Assembly (NCBI RefSeq): GCF_022809775.1
Contig: NZ_CP094380.1
Coordinates: forward strand, 186,001-250,000
Direction of reading: 5' to 3'
Source of the DNA: Pseudodesulfovibrio tunisiensis
GTDB lineage: Bacteria; Desulfobacterota; Desulfovibrionia; Desulfovibrionales; Desulfovibrionaceae
DNA length: 64,000 bases
Positions 17,452 to 26,465 of this stretch are shown in pieces; positions within the stretch are counted from its first letter, which is position 1; the number at the start of each line of letters is the position of its first letter. The position numbers and the translations under genes are program-made. Under the pieces are notes generated by a model, which was not told where the DNA came from, ran no database searches, and saw only the letters and a list, made by a program, of their open reading frames with translations.

Positions 17452-17898
17452 TTATTTGGCTTCGGTTTTTCTGCCGATTTCGATGTCCAGGGAAATCAGG
17501 GTGATTCGAAAGTCCTCCAGCAGGAAGAGCAGGGAAGCGATCAGACTGATCAGGGATAATCCGAATACGATTTCCACCACATGCGTCAGCTGCAGGTTGA
17601 AGAGCTGAATCGCATACAGGAGCAGGGTCACGCCACTCACGCAGAAGATGGCCAGGATGGCCAAGGCGATGGAAGCGCGCAGGATGTAGCAACGCTTGCG
17701 AAGCAGAGCCACCTGCTGGAAGAGCAGATGTCTGTGTGCGGCCGGGGCCGTGTCCATTTCCGTCAGAATCTGGCGGATGAGGTCCGTGGGCCGGGCAATG
17801 CGGTTGGTCATCGAAAGCAGCAGCAGTCCAATGCCCGAGATGAGCACGAAGGGCGCTATAGACGCCTGCAAGATTGAAACAAGAGATTGTGTATCCAT
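17452..17898 (-). CDS. DUF2721 membrane protein
   Basis: 148 residues from the ATG at 17898; a TTG two codons upstream is the alternative. It has three hydrophobic segments (about 10-30, 75-100, 105-128) and the family marks LLLSMTNRIARPTDLIR and a Leu-rich end. DUF2721 proteins are small inner-membrane proteins of unknown function found in many bacteria. It stands alone between a convergent and a divergent gene. Confidence 0.8.
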   Translation of the reverse strand: MDTQSLVSILQASIAPFVLISGIGLLLLSMTNRIARPTDLIRQILTEMDTAPAAHRHLLFQQVALLRKRCYILRASIALAILAIFCVSGVTLLLYAIQLFNLQLTHVVEIVFGLSLISLIASLLFLLEDFRITLISLDIEIGRKTEAK

Positions 17899-18010
17899 GG
17901 GCAAGCCCTTTATGCCTTCCTAAAATGTCGGTCAAGCGGTTTCATTTTGATTCAGTTTGGGGTAAGGATTTCTCCGTCACGAACACAAGAACCAAGAAAG
18001 GACCCGTTTC

Positions 18011-18742
18011 ATGCCTGAAGCCTCGCTCAGGGTTGAGCTGCTTGCTGTCACCCCGAATGCCCTGTCTCTGATCTATGCCGCGTTTCGGCAGTGCTATCAT
18101 GCCGGTTTTGTTGCCGACATGTGGCCCAAGCTGCTGTCCGGCGAGGTCGACCGGGAGGTTCAGGCCGATTTCGTTTCCAAGGTGTTGGAGTCAGGCCACG
18201 ACAGCCCGGTGGAACACGTCTGCTTCACGTTTGCGGCGGAAGGCATTTCCCGCGCGTGTTCCCATCAGCTCGTCCGGCATCGGATCGCGTCCTATTCCCA
18301 GCAGAGTCAGCGCTATGTCACGGACAGCATGGACTACATCATGCCTCCGGCCATTGCGCGAATTCCCGAGGCCAAGGCCCGGTTCGAGGCATTCATGCAG
18401 GAAGTCGGCGATGCCTACGCCGACCTGCGTGACATTCTCGTTGCCCATGGCCGCAAGTCCAAGGCCAACGAGGACGCCCGTTTCGTCCTGCCTCAGGCCG
18501 CGGAGACCAAGATCGTTGTTACCATGAATTGCCGGAGCCTGCACCATTTCTTCAATCTGCGCTGCTGCAATCGCGCACAGTGGGAGATTCGTGCGCTTGC
18601 CGACGCCATGCTTGAAAAATGCAAGCAGGAGCTTCCCCCCATATTCTCTCGGGGTGGTGCGCGGTGCGAGATGCTTGGTTATTGTCCGGAATCGGGCAAA
18701 TTCGCCTGCGGCAAATATCCTACCAGAGAAAATCTGACTTAA
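18011..18742 (+). CDS. thyX: Flavin-dependent thymidylate synthase
   Basis: 243 residues. ThyX makes dTMP from dUMP using methylene-tetrahydrofolate and FAD/NADPH. The ThyX motif RHRxxSxxxxSxR is present as RHRIASYSQQSQRY. The dUMP-site segment near the C-terminus (LRCCNRAQWEIR) is also intact. GAAAGGA ribosome site. It lies directly before the dnaA region in the same direction, but the 569-base gap makes co-transcription unlikely. No thyA is visible in the window. Confidence 0.96.
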   Translation: MPEASLRVELLAVTPNALSLIYAAFRQCYHAGFVADMWPKLLSGEVDREVQADFVSKVLESGHDSPVEHVCFTFAAEGISRACSHQLVRHRIASYSQQSQRYVTDSMDYIMPPAIARIPEAKARFEAFMQEVGDAYADLRDILVAHGRKSKANEDARFVLPQAAETKIVVTMNCRSLHHFFNLRCCNRAQWEIRALADAMLEKCKQELPPIFSRGGARCEMLGYCPESGKFACGKYPTRENLT

Positions 18743-19311
18743 TTTTTCCCACTGCCGGGATTTTTCCCTACGCGTCGAAAGGCGCGTAGCTCTTGTGTTT
18801 CGGGACATCTTGTAGAGAAGGTCTGTTATTTTGGCGTGTTGCAAATGTTCCTATTGAAAGGGGCGGGAAGCCTTGGGGTTGCCTGTTTTTTGTCCGGGTA
18901 CAATAGGTACCCAATACAGTATTTTTTCTCATATGGAAGGGTTTTGAGGTGAATTTGCCATGATATCGAGGTGTTGTGGATTGATCGGCAAATCAGAGAA
19001 AACGAATTCAGAGTATATTTGTAAAGAAATAATCTTTCGGGGAATAGTATTTCAATGAAATAGTGCGGAAAATGGCGAAATTGAGATTTCGTGGTGTGGA
19101 AAATAAATTTCACCATGTTGATAACATGGCGGCAGGCTGCCCGCCTCACACCAGCAAAACCCTTGTGACACGTTTGTTTCATGCTTGTTGGACGGCGAAA
19201 GCAGGCGTAGCAAGGAATACATTAGAATTTCAATGAAAACAGGGTGCTGTAAAAGGCTGACCTTGTCGATAACCTTGCCCGTGATTTGGGCGAACAGAAG
19301 GATTACGAGAA
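18743..19311. other. AT-rich non-coding region upstream of dnaA; candidate replication origin or dnaA control region
   Basis: No convincing gene. It is clearly AT-richer than its surroundings from about 18890 to 19130. DnaA-box-like sites, all in the same orientation, are at 19095-19103 (minus strand TTTTCCACA), 19116-19124 (TTATCAACA) and 19264-19272 (TTATCGACA), each one base from TTATCCACA. A weaker one is at 18975-18983 (CAATCCACA). A GGGTAC/GTACCC inverted repeat is at 18896-18912, and a CTACGCG/CGCGTAG hairpin after thyX at about 18768-18790. Box number is low for a classical origin, so autoregulation of dnaA is equally possible. Confidence 0.5.
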
Positions 19312-20697
19312 TTGTCCCTTACTGAGCTTTCAACTAAATCCAACTCCATGATGACAACTGCCTGGAAGCAAATCCTCAACTCTTTGGAGAAGAGCCTCAA
19401 CCCTGGTCTTTTCAGCGTCTGGATCAAGCCGCTGGAAGGCCATGTCGAAGGCAACCGGCTGAAATTGCTTGCGCCGAACGCCTTTGTGGCCAACTGGGTC
19501 AGGGACCGTCTGCTTCAGGTCATCTGTGAAGCCGCTGCCGAGGTCATGGGTGGCTCACCACGAGTCACCGTGGAGGTGGGGGCGCCCCGCAAGGCGCCTG
19601 CCAAAAAAATGCTCAAACCCATGGTCCGGTCCATTGCCAAGCCGCTGGGCCTGCCCATTGCCGATGCGCCCAAGGCGGTTACCGTCAGCAATTGGCGGTT
19701 CAGCTTCGACGATTTCGTGGTCGGCCCCAGCAATGAGCTGGCCTGTGCGGCCAGCAAGTCCATTTGTGGTAATATCTTCAATTCCGATCATCTGTTTCTG
19801 AGTTCGGCTCCCGGTCTTGGCAAGACCCATCTGCTGCACTCCATCGGTCAGGAGATTTGCCGTCACTCCAATCGGAACAGCCTGAATGTCATGAGCCTGT
19901 CCGCCGAGGAATTCGCAACCCGGCTCGTACTCGCCATCAAGGGCAATCAGGTGAATCAGTTCAAGACCCGCTTTCGCGAGAAGGCCGACGTGCTCCTGCT
20001 GGAGGACGTGCATTTCTTTCAGGGCAAGGAGAAGATGCAGGACGAACTCCTGTGCACACTCAAGGCCCTGAACAATCGCGGTTGTCGCGTTGTCCTGACC
20101 AGTTCGTTCCTGCCCAAGGAGCTCAAGAAAATCGACTCCCAGCTCGTGTCGCGGTTCTGTTCCGGATTTCTTGCCCATATCGGCACCCCGGATTTCGAGA
20201 CCAGACGGCGCATCGTGCTGGAAAAGGCGCGCAGGCTTCAGGTGTCCGTGCCCGTGGAAGTGTCCGATCTGCTGGCCGAGCGGATCACCACGGACATTCG
20301 TCAGTTGGAGAGCTGCCTGAACAATTTGGTGCTCAAGGCCAAGCTGCTGAACCGGACCGTGACCATGGACATGGCGTGGGAAGTGCTGGAAAATTACGCC
20401 GTGCACAATGCGTCCCCGGATTTTCCGCACATCATCGAATTCATTTGCCGCAGCTACGATCTCAGCGAGGAGGAGCTGCGCTCCAAGAGCCGCAAGCGGC
20501 AGATCGTGCTCGCGCGCAATACGGCTTTCTTTCTGGCCCGCAGGCATACCGAGATGTCGCTCAAGGCCATTGGCGAACGTCTTGGCCGCCGTCATTCGAC
20601 GGTGCTCAAGGGTATTGCCAAGGTGGAAAGGGAAATGTCCCAGCAGACCCCGCTGGGAAGACAGCTCAAAAGCACTGTGGAGCGTCTCGTTTCCTAG
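19312..20697 (+). CDS. dnaA: DnaA-family replication initiator with divergent motifs
   Basis: 461 residues with all DnaA domains. Domain I (about 12-90) is followed by a short linker. The AAA+ domain has Walker A APGLGKTH (about 166-173), Walker B LLLEDVHFF (Glu where most DnaA have Asp), arginine finger SRF, and sensor 2 DIRQLES. C-terminal domain IV reads SLKAIGERLGRRHSTVLKG; the usual box-binding signature is GRDHTTV, so Asp is Arg here and one residue is missing from the preceding helix. The start is the TTG at 19312 with an AAGGA ribosome site; the ATGs at 19348 and 19351 have none. dnaN and gyrB are not neighbours. It may be a second DnaA. Confidence 0.9.
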   Translation: MSLTELSTKSNSMMTTAWKQILNSLEKSLNPGLFSVWIKPLEGHVEGNRLKLLAPNAFVANWVRDRLLQVICEAAAEVMGGSPRVTVEVGAPRKAPAKKMLKPMVRSIAKPLGLPIADAPKAVTVSNWRFSFDDFVVGPSNELACAASKSICGNIFNSDHLFLSSAPGLGKTHLLHSIGQEICRHSNRNSLNVMSLSAEEFATRLVLAIKGNQVNQFKTRFREKADVLLLEDVHFFQGKEKMQDELLCTLKALNNRGCRVVLTSSFLPKELKKIDSQLVSRFCSGFLAHIGTPDFETRRRIVLEKARRLQVSVPVEVSDLLAERITTDIRQLESCLNNLVLKAKLLNRTVTMDMAWEVLENYAVHNASPDFPHIIEFICRSYDLSEEELRSKSRKRQIVLARNTAFFLARRHTEMSLKAIGERLGRRHSTVLKGIAKVEREMSQQTPLGRQLKSTVERLVS

Positions 20698-20715
20698 GAA
20701 TAACGCCCCCCACGA

Positions 20716-20779
20716 ACTCCCGGAGTCGCGCAGTCGGCATCAGCCTGAGTGTCACCCTGCCGATTCCGGGAGTTTTTTT
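20716..20779 (+). terminator. Terminator after dnaA
   Basis: ACTCCCGGA / TCCGGGAGT outer stem, with an inner GTCGGCA / TGCCGAT pairing, followed by T7. Confidence 0.85.
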
Positions 20780-20792
20780 GTCTGCCGTTTGA

Positions 20793-22373
20793 TCAGGCCT
20801 TGTCGCCCCAGCCTCCGCCCCCCGGAGTTTCCAGCCGGATTCTGTCTCCCCTGTCCAGACTTTCGTGAAACTTGTCGGCCATGATGCGAGTGTCTTTCCG
20901 TCTCAGCAGCTTGTTGGTGCCGGGGAGTCCGGCCTCGCCACCGGCCGTGCCGAACGGAGCATGGTTGCGTCGTTCCGAAAGTACGGTCGTTTCGCAGGGA
21001 CTCAGCATTTCCATGTCCCGTATCAGCCCATGTCCTCCGGCGTGCCGTCCTGCTCCGCCCGAGCCGCGTCGTACCGAATATTCCCGTACCCGAAAGGGAT
21101 ATGCGTATTCCAGCGCCTCCACAGGCGTGTTCAGGGTGTTGGTCATGTGCGAATGCACGGCGTTTTCCCCTGGTCCGGCTGCGGATGCGCCCATGCCGCC
21201 GGCCAGTGTTTCGTAATAGGCGAAGGCGCGGCCCGTGTCCGGGTGGATGCCGCCGATGGTCAGGTTGTTCATGGTGCCCTGACTTGCTGCGGGCATCATG
21301 TCCGGCACGGCCTTGGCCAATGCGCCCAATATCACGTCCACGATGCGCTGCGAGGTTTCCACGTTGCCGCCAGCCACGGCTGCGGGGAACCTCGCATCCA
21401 CAATGCTGCCGGGGCGCGTCTTCACCTGCAGAGGGCGCAGGCAACCCGCATTGGCTGGTACATTGCCCGGTGCAAGGCTGCGGAATACATACAGCGCTGC
21501 GGAAAGCGTGATGGCCCTTACGGCATTGACGCTTCCGGGAACCTGATCCGCCGAATTCGTGAAATCCAGAATTGCGGAGTCGTTTCTGATGGTCATTTTC
21601 AGACTGATTCGGATATTGCGCGTTTCCAGACCGTCCGAATCCAGCACGTCTTCGAACGTGTATTTCCCGTCCGGTATGCAAGACACTGCCTGCCGCGTCA
21701 GGCGTTCGGAATACTCCATCAGGGCCTGTGCATAGTCCGTGATCAGGGGCAGGCCGTGGCGATCGATGCACTGGTTCAGCCTGCGTACCCCGATGGTGTT
21801 GGCCATGATCTGGGCCGCGAAATCGCCGCGGCGTTCTCCGGGCGTACGCACATTGGCAAGAATCAGGCGCATCAGATTTGCATCGGTTTTCCCCTGACGA
21901 ACGATTTTGACGGGCGGGATGATCAATCCTTCCTGAAACAGGGAGGAGGACAGAGGCATGGAACCGGAGGCCATGCCGCCCACATCCGCATGATGCGCGC
22001 GGTTGGCCGTGAAAAGGATCGGAGAGGGAGAGTCTTCGGCAAACACCGGAGCTATCAGGGTGATGTCCGGCAGATGCGTGCCGCCCTGAAACGGATCGTT
22101 GAGCATGACCATGTCGCCCGGTGCGAATCCGCCGTATTCGGCCGCTGCACGCATGGCTGCCTTGACCGACAGGGGCATGGACCCGAGGTGCACGGGAATG
22201 TGTGCGGCCTGTGCAACCATGTCGCCCCGGCTGTCGAAGATGGCGCAGGACAGATCGCGCCGTTCCTTGATGTTCGGGGAGAACGCGGTATGGGTGAGGG
22301 TGACGCCCATTTCCTCGGCAATGGAGGAAAAGCGGTTTCTGAAGACTTCCAGCAGAATGGGATCGGCGCGCAT
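20793..22373 (-). CDS. Hydantoinase/oxoprolinase B subunit, without a partner A subunit
   Basis: 526 residues from the ATG at 22373, chosen for its GAGG ribosome site and the family start MRADPILLEVFRNRF; the frame extends 17 codons more. Family marks include ERRDLSCAIFDSRGDMVAQAAHIPVHLGSMP, GDMVMLNDPFQGGTHLPD and the C-terminal LETPGGGGWG. HyuB-type proteins act with HyuA in ATP-dependent opening of hydantoin, 5-oxoproline or acetophenone-type substrates. No hyuA is adjacent. It follows tsaB after 76 bases on the same strand and converges on dnaA. Confidence 0.88.
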   Translation of the reverse strand: MRADPILLEVFRNRFSSIAEEMGVTLTHTAFSPNIKERRDLSCAIFDSRGDMVAQAAHIPVHLGSMPLSVKAAMRAAAEYGGFAPGDMVMLNDPFQGGTHLPDITLIAPVFAEDSPSPILFTANRAHHADVGGMASGSMPLSSSLFQEGLIIPPVKIVRQGKTDANLMRLILANVRTPGERRGDFAAQIMANTIGVRRLNQCIDRHGLPLITDYAQALMEYSERLTRQAVSCIPDGKYTFEDVLDSDGLETRNIRISLKMTIRNDSAILDFTNSADQVPGSVNAVRAITLSAALYVFRSLAPGNVPANAGCLRPLQVKTRPGSIVDARFPAAVAGGNVETSQRIVDVILGALAKAVPDMMPAASQGTMNNLTIGGIHPDTGRAFAYYETLAGGMGASAAGPGENAVHSHMTNTLNTPVEALEYAYPFRVREYSVRRGSGGAGRHAGGHGLIRDMEMLSPCETTVLSERRNHAPFGTAGGEAGLPGTNKLLRRKDTRIMADKFHESLDRGDRIRLETPGGGGWGDKA

Positions 22374-22449
22374 GAGAGCCTCGGGGTTGCGGTTGCGAAA
22401 GCCGCAGACTACCCGAACATGCATCCGGCCCGCAATGGGCTGTCAGTCT

Positions 22450-23226
22450 CTACTTGCGGTATTCGTCCAGCCTGCGTTGGGCTTCCTCGGGATCGATGCC
22501 GCGTTTTTTTGCGATGAAGGGCAGGTTCTCCTCGGCATCGGAAACGCGGATGTACAGGGGATCGATGGGCGTGTTCGAGAAATCGGCACTCATGGCCGCC
22601 TCAAGCAGGATTTCCGGCGTCGGAGCATCCCAGTGCGGAAGCAGGATTCTGATACCCTTGTCTGCCAGTGCATCACGAAAATCCGGGTGCTTGGCAAGGC
22701 CCGAGCCCAAGGCTGAAGCCGGACCGGAATCGGTCTCGAGCAGAGTCAGTGCAGCGTCGGTTTTCAACGCGGTTGCCGGGCCGAGGGAGGCGGCATTCGG
22801 ACAGGAAAAGGATTGCAGGTAGACGTGATTGCGCCGGGCATAGGTCAGGACATGCAGGGTGCCGTTCAGCAGGGGGGCCGGAGCCTTGGCCAGAAGCGGC
22901 ATGTAGTCGAGTCCGGCAAGAGGAACGGACTGTCCGGCGGCAAGGCCCTGCACAGCGGCCAGGGCAAGGCGCAGGCCCGTGAAACTGCCCGGTCCGCGCG
23001 TGCATGCCATGCGTGCGACCCGGTTCATGGCTGCGCCGAAATCGGCCAGCATCTCACTGATGCCGGGAACAAGGTAGCGCACGGATTGCCCGGGCACGGT
23101 CCATTCGCGGGAGGCGAGCAGATGCACGCCGTCCCGTTCGGTTCTGCCAAGTGCGACCTGAAGCCGTTCCTCGCAGCCGTTGACTGCGAGAACAAGGTCC
23201 TTACGAGAAGAGTCTGCGGATGTCAT
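22450..23226 (-). CDS. tsaB: tRNA threonylcarbamoyladenosine biosynthesis protein TsaB
   Basis: 258 residues, ASKHA fold, catalytically inactive partner of TsaD in making t6A37 on tRNAs that read ANN codons. The family motif is GPGSFTGLRLALAAVQGLA. Its N-terminal VLAVNGCEE departs from the usual LAIDTS, which is common in deltaproteobacterial TsaB (from memory). The start lies inside the end of rseP (26-base overlap), so the two are translationally coupled. Confidence 0.88.
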   Translation of the reverse strand: MTSADSSRKDLVLAVNGCEERLQVALGRTERDGVHLLASREWTVPGQSVRYLVPGISEMLADFGAAMNRVARMACTRGPGSFTGLRLALAAVQGLAAGQSVPLAGLDYMPLLAKAPAPLLNGTLHVLTYARRNHVYLQSFSCPNAASLGPATALKTDAALTLLETDSGPASALGSGLAKHPDFRDALADKGIRILLPHWDAPTPEILLEAAMSADFSNTPIDPLYIRVSDAEENLPFIAKKRGIDPEEAQRRLDEYRK

Positions 23227-24271
23227 TGAATATAGCCAGGCTCATGAGTGCCAGCAGGAATACGATGCCGACACGGGTTGCCACCGCACGCCATTTTTCG
23301 TCAATGGGGCGGCGAAGGATGATTTCCAGAAAAAAGTACAGGATGTGCCCGCCGTCCAGCACCGGGATGGGCAGCAGGTTCAGAATGGCAAGGTTGATCG
23401 AGATGATGGCGGTCCATCCGAGCAGATCGAACAGGCCTGATTGCGCACCCTTGTGGATTACCTGAGCCAGTGCGATGGGGCCGCCGATGGTATCCAGCGG
23501 GATGAGGCGTTCGACGATCTTGATGAACCCGTCCACGATCAACACGGTCTTGAACCATGTGATGGTCAGGGCCTCCCTGAGGCCGAGCCCCTCCACCGGG
23601 CGGAAGGCCAGCGAGCCGTCGAGCTGTATGCCCACGGCCACGACCTGGGTGTCTTCGCCGAAGATGTTCTTGTAGGTCTTGACCTCGGGCGTGACTTCAA
23701 GATTGCGTTTCGTATCGTCGCGCTGGACCGTGACGTGCAGTTTCTTGCCCTCGGACTGGCGGATGACCTTTACCATGGTGGTCCAGCTGTCTATCGGGGT
23801 GCCGTCGATGTTCAGGATGCGGTCGCCCTGTTCAAAGCCTGCGGCCATGGCCGGAGAGTCCGGAACCACGGTTCCGGCAACGGGCAGATAGTAGCCCACG
23901 CCCTGAGCCAGAGCCAGAAACCAGTAGATCAGGAATGCAAGCAGCAGATTGAAGATCGGACCTGCCGCAACAACGCACATGCGTTGCCATGCCGGGCGGT
24001 TGGAGAACAATGCCTCGGGCGGAAACGGGCTGTCCTCTTCCTCTTCGCCTGTTTCCCCGGCCAGTTGGACGTAGCCGCCAAGAGGAATGGCCGCCACCTT
24101 GTACAGGGTGTTGCCACGGGTGAAACCGAGGAGCTTGGGACCAAAGCCGAGGGAAAAGGCGTGCACGCCCATGCCAAAGCCGCGGGCAACAATGAAGTGC
24201 CCGAATTCATGAAAGAAAATGAGCCCGCCAAGAACGAGCAGGATGGCTATTCCGCTGGTAAACATCGTCAC
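23201..24271 (-). CDS. rseP: Site-2 intramembrane zinc metalloprotease RseP
   Basis: 356 residues. RseP cleaves membrane-bound anti-sigma factors and signal-peptide remnants within the inner membrane. The zinc motif HEFGH is in the first transmembrane helix (about residues 20-24). A PDZ domain spans about 120-200 (SPAMAAGFEQGDRILNIDG), and the second active-site motif LNLLPIPVLDGGH is near 290. Part of the dxr-cdsA cluster, the normal position for this gene. Confidence 0.95.
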   Translation of the reverse strand: MTMFTSGIAILLVLGGLIFFHEFGHFIVARGFGMGVHAFSLGFGPKLLGFTRGNTLYKVAAIPLGGYVQLAGETGEEEEDSPFPPEALFSNRPAWQRMCVVAAGPIFNLLLAFLIYWFLALAQGVGYYLPVAGTVVPDSPAMAAGFEQGDRILNIDGTPIDSWTTMVKVIRQSEGKKLHVTVQRDDTKRNLEVTPEVKTYKNIFGEDTQVVAVGIQLDGSLAFRPVEGLGLREALTITWFKTVLIVDGFIKIVERLIPLDTIGGPIALAQVIHKGAQSGLFDLLGWTAIISINLAILNLLPIPVLDGGHILYFFLEIILRRPIDEKWRAVATRVGIVFLLALMSLAIFNDIRRLFS

Positions 24272-24329
24272 CTCGTACGCGGGTTGTTTGCAGTGTCACT
24301 GCGTAGGATAATCATTTCTTGCCCAATGG

Positions 24330-25532
24330 CTAGGCCCGGCCTCGGACTTGTGCCCTGACTTCCCGATCCAGGTCGAGAATGGCTTCGGGAGTGTCCACGG
24401 GGATGGGGGCATGGTCGGACAGGGCGCGTTCGATCATGGCGGGAATGTCGAGAAAGTGGATGCGCTCCTTCAGGAACAGGTCCACGGCCACTTCATTCGC
24501 CGCATTCAGCACGGTGGGGTGGCTTGGGCCCGCCTGAAATGCCTCGAATGCGAGGCGAAGACAGGGAAAGGCGCTCTTGTCCGGTTTCTCGAAAGTCAGG
24601 GTGGCCACTTCAGCCAGATTGAGCCGTTTCACGTCCAGAGTGACGCGTTCCGGGAAGCACATGCAGTGCGCAATGGGAATCTGCATGTCCGGTTGTCCCA
24701 GATGCGCGATCTGCGAACCGTCTGCGAATTCCACGAGCGAATGCACGATGCTTTGGGGATGCACCACCACGTCCACCTGGTCCACGGATACGCCGTAGAG
24801 GTGGCAGGCTTCGATGACTTCCAGTCCCTTGTTCATGAGCGAGGCCGAGTCGATGCTGATCTTGGCGCCCATGCTCCAGTTGGGATGGGCAAGGGCCTGA
24901 TCCCGGGTCACGGTTTTCAGAAAGGCGCGATTTCGGCCACGGAACGGGCCACCCGAGGCCGTCAGAATGAGCTTGTGCAGGCCATCTTCCGAGGAGTGGC
25001 CGAGCAGTCCCTGAAACAGGGCGTTGTGTTCGGAATCCACGGGCAGGATCACGGCACCGGATTCATGACAGGCCTTGCGAATGATGTGGCCGCCCAGCAC
25101 AAGGGATTCCTTGTTGGCCAGTGCTATGACCTTGCCTGCGCGGGCTGCTGCCAGCGTGGGCGGGAATCCTGCTGCGCCCACGATGCTGGAGAGGATCAGA
25201 TCGGCCTGCGGAAGGGTTGCCAGCGTGACATAGGCCTCCGGCCCGACCAGAATCTTCGGGGAGTAGTCCGAGGGCAGCAGGGACTTGAATTCCCGGGCCG
25301 CCTCATCCGTGAGCAGGGCCGTGAATTCGGGGCGGAACTCCACGGCCAGTTTGGCCAGCCGTTTGGCGTTGCGGCCACCGGCAAGAGCCGTGACCGTGAA
25401 TTTGTCCTTGTGTCGGGCCATGACCTTGAGCGCGCTTGCGCCGATGGACCCGGTTGCGCCCAGCACGGAAACCGTGCGCGGAAAGGGCGGGAGAGCGGCC
25501 GTTTGCGGCCATGGGGAAATATATGTCTTCAC
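24330..25532 (-). CDS. dxr: 1-deoxy-D-xylulose 5-phosphate reductoisomerase
   Basis: 400 residues. It converts DXP to 2-C-methylerythritol 4-phosphate with NADPH, the first committed step of the MEP isoprenoid pathway. NADPH site VLGATGSIG (about 24-32), metal and substrate site PVDSEHNAL, and loop SGGPFRG are all present. It lies 21 bases after cdsA in the pyrH-frr-uppS-cdsA-dxr-rseP run. Confidence 0.97.
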   Translation of the reverse strand: MKTYISPWPQTAALPPFPRTVSVLGATGSIGASALKVMARHKDKFTVTALAGGRNAKRLAKLAVEFRPEFTALLTDEAAREFKSLLPSDYSPKILVGPEAYVTLATLPQADLILSSIVGAAGFPPTLAAARAGKVIALANKESLVLGGHIIRKACHESGAVILPVDSEHNALFQGLLGHSSEDGLHKLILTASGGPFRGRNRAFLKTVTRDQALAHPNWSMGAKISIDSASLMNKGLEVIEACHLYGVSVDQVDVVVHPQSIVHSLVEFADGSQIAHLGQPDMQIPIAHCMCFPERVTLDVKRLNLAEVATLTFEKPDKSAFPCLRLAFEAFQAGPSHPTVLNAANEVAVDLFLKERIHFLDIPAMIERALSDHAPIPVDTPEAILDLDREVRAQVRGRA

Positions 25533-25553
25533 GATGCGAGCCGGGGGTTGCGC

Positions 25554-26357
25554 CTACCCGAAGAACGGGTGAAGCAGTTTGGCGAAGCCGTAGACCGGGA
25601 CGACCAGAAGCAGGCTGTCCACGCGGTCCAGAAATCCGCCGTGTCCGGGCAGAAGGGAGCCGGAGTCCTTGACCCCGAGGGTCCGCTTGAGCGCGGATTC
25701 GAAAAAATCGCCGAACTGGGCCGCTATGTTCAGCGCCGCCCCCAGAATGAGCCACTGCCAGACCGGGGCGGAACCGAAGGACATGCCCAAAGCCGTGATC
25801 GAGGCCACGCAGGCCGCAAATCCGCCCAGACTGCCGATCCAGGATTTCTTGGGACTGATCTGGGGCCATATCTTGGTCTTGCCGAACAGGGTGCCCGCAT
25901 AGAATGCTGCGGTGTCGGATACGACGGCGGCGAGCAGAACCAGCAGGATTTCGAGTCGGTTGAAATTCAGGAAGAAGTGGAAATTGAGCGGGATGTAGGC
26001 CAGTCCGGCCAGAAATATCGCGGATTGGGAAAAGGTGGCGGTGTCCTTGCTGCTGTAGCGGAACAGGAATGTCAGCGCCGCTGCCCAGAACGCGGCGATC
26101 ATGACCAGTGCGGGCCAGACCATGTTGCCGGTGGAAAACGCGCCCATGAGCAGAAACGTGAATCCCGCGCCCAGACATTTGAACAGGCCCATGCCGCGGG
26201 GCGGGCTGAACATGGAGTAGAATTCCCACAGGGTCAGGGCGCTGAAAAAGGCCAGGACAACGAAAAGCACCCACCCCTGAAATGCGAGGCCCAGGGCCGG
26301 AATCCCTGCGAGTACTATGGAGGTGGCAATGCGTTTCCGGTGCGTGGAGTTATCCAT
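25554..26357 (-). CDS. cdsA: Phosphatidate cytidylyltransferase
   Basis: 267 residues, polytopic inner-membrane enzyme making CDP-diacylglycerol from phosphatidate and CTP for all membrane phospholipids. About eight hydrophobic segments precede the CDP signature at the C-terminus, SGSLLPGHGGFLDRVDSLL. KKSWIGSLGG upstream of it is also a family motif. Downstream of uppS on the same strand. Confidence 0.96.
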   Translation of the reverse strand: MDNSTHRKRIATSIVLAGIPALGLAFQGWVLFVVLAFFSALTLWEFYSMFSPPRGMGLFKCLGAGFTFLLMGAFSTGNMVWPALVMIAAFWAAALTFLFRYSSKDTATFSQSAIFLAGLAYIPLNFHFFLNFNRLEILLVLLAAVVSDTAAFYAGTLFGKTKIWPQISPKKSWIGSLGGFAACVASITALGMSFGSAPVWQWLILGAALNIAAQFGDFFESALKRTLGVKDSGSLLPGHGGFLDRVDSLLLVVPVYGFAKLLHPFFG

Positions 26358-26465
26358 ACGTGTCGTCTCTGGTTGGGGTTGCGTGCGGTTTTGTCCGTAA
26401 CCCGTTTTGTGTAATCCATATCCCGGGCAGGGGCAACCTGCTGCAATGATTCGCAGGAAATTGGA

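Noticed and set aside
24348..26414. 688-codon plus-strand frame across dxr and cdsA
   Set aside because: Spans two well-defined genes in antisense and has no recognisable domain.
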